Below are positions 4,623 to 7,802 of a stretch of 7,802 nt of DNA, piece after piece. The DNA is taken from positions 1 through 7,802 of the forward strand of contig CALVVP010000088.1 of NCBI GenBank assembly GCA_944363895.1, written 5' to 3'. The DNA comes from an uncultured Bacilli bacterium. GTDB lineage: Bacteria > Bacillota_I > Bacilli_A > RF39 > UBA660. Below the pieces are notes generated by a model. That model was given only the letters and a program-made list of their open reading frames with translations. It did not search any database and had not been told where the DNA came from. A program made the translations under genes and the position numbers. How positions within the stretch are numbered: the stretch's first letter is position 1; each line of letters starts with the position of its first letter.

Positions 4623-6385
4623 TTAAAGAAAAATTATCGTTAGTTCCGCAAAAACCAGGATGTTATTTAATGAAAAATAAAGACGGCAATATTATTTATG
4701 TTGGGAAAGCTAAAAAGCTAAAAAACCGTTTAAGCTCTTATTTTAGAGGCACTCATTTTGGTAAAACTGCTAAATTAGTTAGTGAGATAGTTGATTTTGA
4801 TTATATGGTCGTCAATACCGAAATGGAAGCTTTGATTTTAGAAAATAATTTAATTAAACAATATGATCCGAAGTATAATATTTTATTAAGAGATGATAAA
4901 AGTTATCCTTATATTGAATTAACTAACGATAATGTTCCAAGATTGACAATTGTAAGAAGCATTAATCGTAAAAAAAATCTAAATCATCTATATGGACCTT
5001 ATCCTAATGTTACGGCAGCTAGGAATACCGTAAATTTACTAAATCGGATGTATCCTTTAAGAAAATGTACAACTTATAATAAGAAACCTTGTCTTTATTA
5101 TCACATTAATCAATGTTTAGGCTATTGTACTAATGATGTTCCCCAAGAAAAAATAGAAGCGATGCGCAATGATATCATAAAATTTTTAAAAGGGGACCAT
5201 AGCTTAATAACGGATAAGATAAAAAAAGAAATGTTAGAAGAAAGTGAATTAATGCATTATGAAAAAGCCAAAGAACTTAAAGAATTATTAGATTATATTG
5301 AAATAGTTTTAACTAAACAACAAGTTGAAATGGGCGATATGATTGATCGAGATGTCTTTGGATTTTATACCGATAAAGGATATTTATCAATACAAGTTTT
5401 TTTCATAAGAGGTTCAAAATTAATCGGCAAACATTCAAAAATCTTTCCTTTAATCGATGATGTGGAAAATAGTCTTACTAGTTATATTACTAAATTTTAT
5501 GATAAAGATATAATTAAACCAAAAGAAATATTAATACCTAATGGCCTAGATAACGAATTAATTGGCGAATACTTAAACATAAAAGTTTTAAGTCCCATTA
5601 AAGGAAATAAGAAAAAAATTATCGATATGGCAGTTAATAATGCGAAAATACTATTACACGAAAAATTTGAACTTATTAAAAAAGATGAAGAAAAAACGAC
5701 TTTGGCTAACGAAGAATTAAGAAAAGTTTTAAAACTTTCTAAATTAGATCGCATTGAAATATTTGATAATTCTAATCTTTTTGGCAACTTTAATGTATCC
5801 GGAATGGTTGTTTATATCGACGGTAAAGAAGCCAAAAACGAATATCGTAAATATAAAATAACAGTCGATAAAAATGATGATTACGGAACGATGAAAGAAG
5901 TAATTTATCGCCGATACTTTCGAGTTTTAAAAGATAATTTACAAAGACCTGATTTAATAATTGTCGATGGCGGAATAGGGCAGATGCATGTGGCAAGAGA
6001 AATATTAAGTAGTTTGAATTTAGATATTATGGTAATAGGATTAAAAAAAGATGATAAACATGCGACTAGTAAGTTATTAGCGTTTGATCCGATAGTTGAA
6101 ATTGATATTGATAAAAATAGTAATTTATTTCATTATTTAGAAAGAATGCAAGATGAAGTTCATAATTATACTATTAATTATCACAAACAATTAAGAAGTA
6201 AAGGCAGTTTAGAAAGTGTTTTAAGTAACATTTCTGGAATTGGTGAAAAAAGAAGAATTATGTTATTAAAAAAATATAAAAGTATTAATAAACTAAAAGA
6301 ATTAAGTTTAGAAGAATTAGAAAATATTTTACCAAAAGAAGTAGCCAATAATTTATATGAATATTTACAAGAATTTGACAAATAA
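4619..6385 (+). CDS. uvrC: Excinuclease ABC subunit C
   Basis: UvrC makes both incisions flanking a DNA lesion in nucleotide excision repair, acting on the UvrB-DNA complex in the cytosol. The 588 residues are full length for Firmicutes. Domains in order: GIY-YIG nuclease for the 3' cut (about 10-95; PGCYLM at 13-18, IYVGKAKKLKNRLSSYF at 26-42); a four-cysteine cluster C150, C158, C166, C170; UVR/UvrB-binding helix pair (about 195-230, with YEKAKELKELL); RNase H-like domain for the 5' cut with IFDNSN (D383), IIVDGG (D450) and DEVHNY (H516), matching the Asp-Asp-His triad; C-terminal helix-hairpin-helix pair (about 535-588). All key residues are present. The AAGGTG ribosome site lies in the upstream gene and the start overlaps its stop, so expression depends on the radical SAM operon promoter. 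Its final codons carry the -35 box of the next gene. It uses a CGG codon (R143), which the tRNA-Arg(CCG) in this window would read. Confidence 0.97.
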   Translation: MIKEKLSLVPQKPGCYLMKNKDGNIIYVGKAKKLKNRLSSYFRGTHFGKTAKLVSEIVDFDYMVVNTEMEALILENNLIKQYDPKYNILLRDDKSYPYIELTNDNVPRLTIVRSINRKKNLNHLYGPYPNVTAARNTVNLLNRMYPLRKCTTYNKKPCLYYHINQCLGYCTNDVPQEKIEAMRNDIIKFLKGDHSLITDKIKKEMLEESELMHYEKAKELKELLDYIEIVLTKQQVEMGDMIDRDVFGFYTDKGYLSIQVFFIRGSKLIGKHSKIFPLIDDVENSLTSYITKFYDKDIIKPKEILIPNGLDNELIGEYLNIKVLSPIKGNKKKIIDMAVNNAKILLHEKFELIKKDEEKTTLANEELRKVLKLSKLDRIEIFDNSNLFGNFNVSGMVVYIDGKEAKNEYRKYKITVDKNDDYGTMKEVIYRRYFRVLKDNLQRPDLIIVDGGIGQMHVAREILSSLNLDIMVIGLKKDDKHATSKLLAFDPIVEIDIDKNSNLFHYLERMQDEVHNYTINYHKQLRSKGSLESVLSNISGIGEKRRIMLLKKYKSINKLKELSLEELENILPKEVANNLYEYLQEFDK

Positions 6386-6402
6386 TTTATTTTTGCTATT
6401 AT
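6375..6402 (+). promoter_or_regulatory. Promoter of the kinase-fold gene, inside the uvrC 3' end
   Basis: A perfect -35 TTGACA (6375-6380) formed by the last uvrC codons, 16-bp spacer, and TGC plus -10 TATTAT (6397-6402), an extended -10. Predicted start is near 6409, leaving a 12-nt leader with GGTGAT as ribosome site. GCTAT (6395-6399) and ATAGC (6405-6409) form a small dyad over the -10 and start that could act as operator. No terminator separates uvrC from the next gene, so readthrough is also possible. Confidence 0.65.
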
Positions 6403-6421
6403 ATATAGCTGGTGATTAGAC

Positions 6422-7129
6422 ATGACAGATTTACATTTTCAAAGTGAAGAACATTTAAATAGTTTTATTAAAAATCTACAGTTCATCGGTCTTGGTTCAG
6501 AAAGTTATTGCTATAAACTTGACAAAAATACAACATTTAAGTATTTATGTGGACCTGCTTATATAGAAAGAAGTAAAGAAGAAATATTACAATTTAAAGA
6601 TATTAATATACCTAATTATATTTTCGCTGAAAATCTCGTTTACATAAAAGAGGAAATAGTTGGTGTTTTAATGAAATATATAAATGGGGAAAATCTTGAA
6701 TTTCACAAATTAGATCAAATAAAAGTTTTAAATTTAATAAAAGCTTTAGATGATTTAATGTTGGCAACTAAACAATTGTCTAATTTAAATATCATCGCTT
6801 TTGATGTATGCCCTGTCAATATTTTATATAGTAAAGGTAGATTCTATTTAATTGATACAATGGATTATCTAAAAGTAGAAGATAGTAGTGAAAAGATTTT
6901 TCAAGATAATATGGCTCATATTACATTTAATATTTATCAGTCAATAATTACTGCGCCAATTTTAAAATTTATAACTTCTATTCCTGAAATAAAAGATTTT
7001 AAAAAAGATGTCGAACTGTTAACTAACCCTAGTTATATTTTAAAAGTTTTATTAGAAGAATTAAATAATTATTTTGGCTGTGAAATAAAAACAATTAAAG
7101 AAGCTAGTAAAAAATTAATAAAAAACTAG
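6422..7129 (+). CDS. Protein kinase-like / aminoglycoside phosphotransferase-like fold protein
   Basis: A predicted small phosphotransferase of 235 residues with a kinase fold; substrate unknown. Motifs seen in order: glycine-rich loop IGLGSESYCYKL (22-33), a lysine in FKYL (K40) at the position of the ATP-binding Lys, the hinge-like MKYINGENLEFHKL (84-97), catalytic-loop equivalent FDVCPVNIL (127-135; D128 as base, N133 as metal ligand) and metal-binding IDT (D145) in place of DFG. The core residues are retained, so activity is plausible. The rest is helical, with no membrane segment or signal peptide. The length is closer to small choline/aminoglycoside-kinase-like proteins than to full Ser/Thr kinases. 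GGTGAT 5 nt upstream of ATG 6422 supports the start. The gene has its own promoter in uvrC and its own terminator, so it is expressed as a single gene. It could instead be a non-resistance relative of antibiotic kinases; I cannot choose. Confidence 0.65.
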   Translation: MTDLHFQSEEHLNSFIKNLQFIGLGSESYCYKLDKNTTFKYLCGPAYIERSKEEILQFKDINIPNYIFAENLVYIKEEIVGVLMKYINGENLEFHKLDQIKVLNLIKALDDLMLATKQLSNLNIIAFDVCPVNILYSKGRFYLIDTMDYLKVEDSSEKIFQDNMAHITFNIYQSIITAPILKFITSIPEIKDFKKDVELLTNPSYILKVLLEELNNYFGCEIKTIKEASKKLIKN

Positions 7130-7147
7130 CTTCTTACTTTTAATTTT
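7098..7147 (+). terminator. Strong intrinsic terminator of the kinase-fold gene
   Basis: AAGAAGCTAGT (7098-7108) pairs perfectly with ACTAGCTTCTT (7125-7135), 11 bp with a 16-nt A-rich loop, followed by an interrupted U-rich tail. The stem contains the end of the gene including the stop TAG, and its 3' arm occupies the -35 region of the tRNA promoter. Confidence 0.75.
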
Positions 7148-7155
7148 GTTATAAT
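7147..7155 (+). promoter_or_regulatory. Extended -10 promoter of tRNA-Arg
   Basis: TGT directly followed by a perfect -10 TATAAT (7150-7155) gives an extended -10; the expected start near 7162 is 2 nt before the mature tRNA. No good -35 is present, since that position falls in the upstream terminator arm. Confidence 0.65.
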
Positions 7156-7163
7156 ATATATAT

Positions 7164-7239
7164 GTCCACGTAGTTCAATGGATAGAATATTCCCCTCCGA
7201 AGGGAATGATCGTAGGTTCGACTCCTAGCGTGGGCACCA
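7164..7239 (+). tRNA. tRNA-Arg, anticodon CCG
   Basis: A 76-nt cloverleaf with encoded CCA (7237-7239). Acceptor GTCCACG (7164-7170) pairs with CGTGGGC (7229-7235) with one G-U. The D-arm GTTC/GAAT is normal. The anticodon stem TTCCC/GGGAA encloses a loop with anticodon CCG at 7197-7199, which reads the arginine codon CGG. The T-loop TTCGACT is canonical, but the T-stem has one mismatch, G49-G65 (7212 and 7228). The gene lies between its own promoter and terminator, so it is a single-gene unit. The 3' side of this tRNA is followed by an accessory-type gene pair, a usual arrangement for integration sites, though no integrase or repeated tRNA end is visible here. Confidence 0.93.
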
Positions 7240-7250
7240 GAAGTTAATTT

Positions 7251-7276
7251 CACCTTATTTTATAAGGTGTTTTTTT
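7251..7276 (+). terminator. Intrinsic terminator of tRNA-Arg
   Basis: CACCTTAT (7251-7258) pairs perfectly with ATAAGGTG (7262-7269) around a TTT loop and is followed by seven T. This is a textbook Rho-independent terminator 11 nt after the CCA end. Confidence 0.9.
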
Positions 7277-7315
7277 GATTTTGAATTATAAATTAATAAT
7301 TTTTATCGTATCTTA

Positions 7316-7344
7316 TTGACTATAGCAACAAGCTGTTATATTAT
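7316..7344 (+). promoter_or_regulatory. Promoter with internal dyad for the XRE/BRO-N pair
   Basis: -35 TTGACT (7316-7321), 17-bp spacer, -10 TATTAT (7339-7344); an overlapping TATATT (7337-7342) is an alternative. Predicted start is near 7351, directly at the ribosome site. An imperfect 20-bp palindrome spans 7321-7340 (TATA ends, CA and TG inner blocks, 7 of 10 symmetric pairs), lying between the two boxes where a repressor would block RNA polymerase. The adjacent XRE protein is the obvious candidate ligand. Confidence 0.6.
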
Positions 7345-7361
7345 TATAAAAGGTGGTATCA

Positions 7362-7616
7362 ATGAATAAAATGATAAATGAAAAAAGAATTATGGATTTA
7401 GAGTATAATTTAATATGTGACTTTATTAAATTAAGAAATGAGCTAGGAATTAGTCAGCAACAAATGGCTAATGAAGCGGGTGTGGTAAGAGAAATGATTG
7501 CAGTTATTGAAAATAGAAAAAAACATCCACAAATAAATACACTAATTAAAATATTAGAACCATTCGGTTATACTTTATCAATTACAAAAATAAAGGAGGA
7601 GAAAAATGGAAAATAA
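7362..7616 (+). CDS. Small XRE-family helix-turn-helix DNA-binding protein
   Basis: A DNA-binding protein of 84 residues that is almost wholly a Cro/CI-type (XRE) helix-turn-helix domain: KLRNELGISQQQMANEAG (23-40) covers helices 1-2, VREMIAVIENRKKHP (42-56) the recognition helix and the conserved E-x-G/R-K-x-x-P turn, and NTLIKILEPFGYTL (59-72) the closing helix. There is no second domain, so it resembles short antitoxin- or phage-type repressors. The start used is ATG 7362, with AAAGGTGG 5 nt upstream; the in-frame GTG at 7353 lies inside that ribosome site. The 3' end overlaps the next gene by 11 nt and contains that gene's AAGGAGG site, so the two are translationally coupled. It probably represses its own promoter through the dyad at 7321-7340. 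Whether it is an antitoxin is inference from arrangement alone. Confidence 0.85.
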   Translation: MNKMINEKRIMDLEYNLICDFIKLRNELGISQQQMANEAGVVREMIAVIENRKKHPQINTLIKILEPFGYTLSITKIKEEKNGK

Positions 7617-7802
7617 ATTAGCGCTTTTCGAAGAAAAAGAAATTAGAAAAACTTGGCAAAATAATAAATGGTACTTTAGTATTTTAGATGTAGTATACGC
7701 ACTTACTGATTCTAAAGATCCAAAACAATATATAAAGAAATTAAAATTAAGAGATACAGAAATTCAAAATAACTGGGGTACAATTTGTACCCTACTAGAA
7801 AT
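7606..7802 (+). CDS. BRO-N domain protein (phage antirepressor-like), 5' part
   Basis: The first 65 codons of a gene that runs off the window. IRKTWQNNKWYFSILDVVYALTDS (13-36) followed by KDPKQYIKKLKLRD (37-50) and NNWGTICTLLE (55-65) matches the N-terminal BRO domain found in phage antirepressors and related bacterial proteins, some annotated as DinD-like. BRO-N domains bind DNA; full proteins of this kind usually continue with a second domain not visible here. ATG 7606 is preceded by a near-perfect AAGGAGG (7593-7599) at 6-nt spacing, stronger than the site of the upstream XRE gene, which suggests that more of this protein is made per message. The pairing with an XRE protein suggests a prophage remnant switch or a toxin-antitoxin-like locus; the fragment cannot decide. 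Confidence 0.82.
   Translation, partial: MENKLALFEEKEIRKTWQNNKWYFSILDVVYALTDSKDPKQYIKKLKLRDTEIQNNWGTICTLLE

Noticed and set aside
5497..6423. Three minus-strand open frames opposite uvrC (5497-5787, 5790-5996, 6181-6423)
   Set aside because: They are shadows of uvrC with no ribosome sites, promoters or recognisable motifs.
7353..7361. GTG start for the XRE gene
   Set aside because: The GTG is part of the ribosome binding site for the ATG at 7362.
1..7802. CRISPR array, insertion sequence or transposase
   Set aside because: No regularly spaced repeats and no transposase or integrase frame are visible; the flanking repeats at 902 and 1934 are the only hint of past mobility.

Overview
The window is strongly AT-rich and looks like a low-GC Firmicute of the Bacilli/Mycoplasmatota side, probably an uncultured, small-genome, gut-type lineage (RF39- or Erysipelotrichia-like). 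The lineage is inference. A D-alanyl-D-alanine carboxypeptidase indicates a peptidoglycan wall, so this is not a classical wall-less mollicute. The standard code is supported: TGA is a genuine stop (end of dacA; ATGA overlap of the radical SAM gene with uvrC) and all visible tryptophans are TGG.

Layout. 1-797 (+) is the 3' part of tsf (EF-Ts), ending on a short terminator. 822-1954 is a compact accessory module. A strong promoter drives a ~100-nt structured RNA with its own GCAA-loop terminator (954-1055, +). A convergent DUF3800 gene (1057-1791, -) has its own promoter and a ~130-nt leader. No terminator lies between the two, and the first candidate minus-strand terminator is at 822-852, so the DUF3800 mRNA probably runs antisense through the whole RNA gene. 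Near-identical direct repeats (902-925 and 1934-1954) bracket the module and carry the -35 boxes of both promoters.

1976-3806 (-) is a two-gene operon, yigZ (UPF0029/IMPACT family) then dacA. It diverges at a shared intergenic region, with a 7-bp-arm dyad, from a (+) operon of a radical SAM/SPASM protein and uvrC (3828-6385). That operon appears to start as a leaderless mRNA. A separately promoted kinase-fold gene of unknown role follows (6422-7129), then tRNA-Arg(CCG) (7164-7239) with its own extended -10 promoter and terminator. The right edge (7316-7802) holds a translationally coupled pair, a small XRE-type DNA-binding protein and a BRO-N (phage antirepressor-like) protein cut by the window end. 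A dyad between the -35 and -10 boxes of its promoter fits autorepression.

Housekeeping content (translation elongation, wall trimming, nucleotide excision repair, tRNA) is thus interrupted by two accessory units: the DUF3800/RNA module, which is the best candidate for an undescribed system, and the XRE/BRO-N pair next to the tRNA gene.
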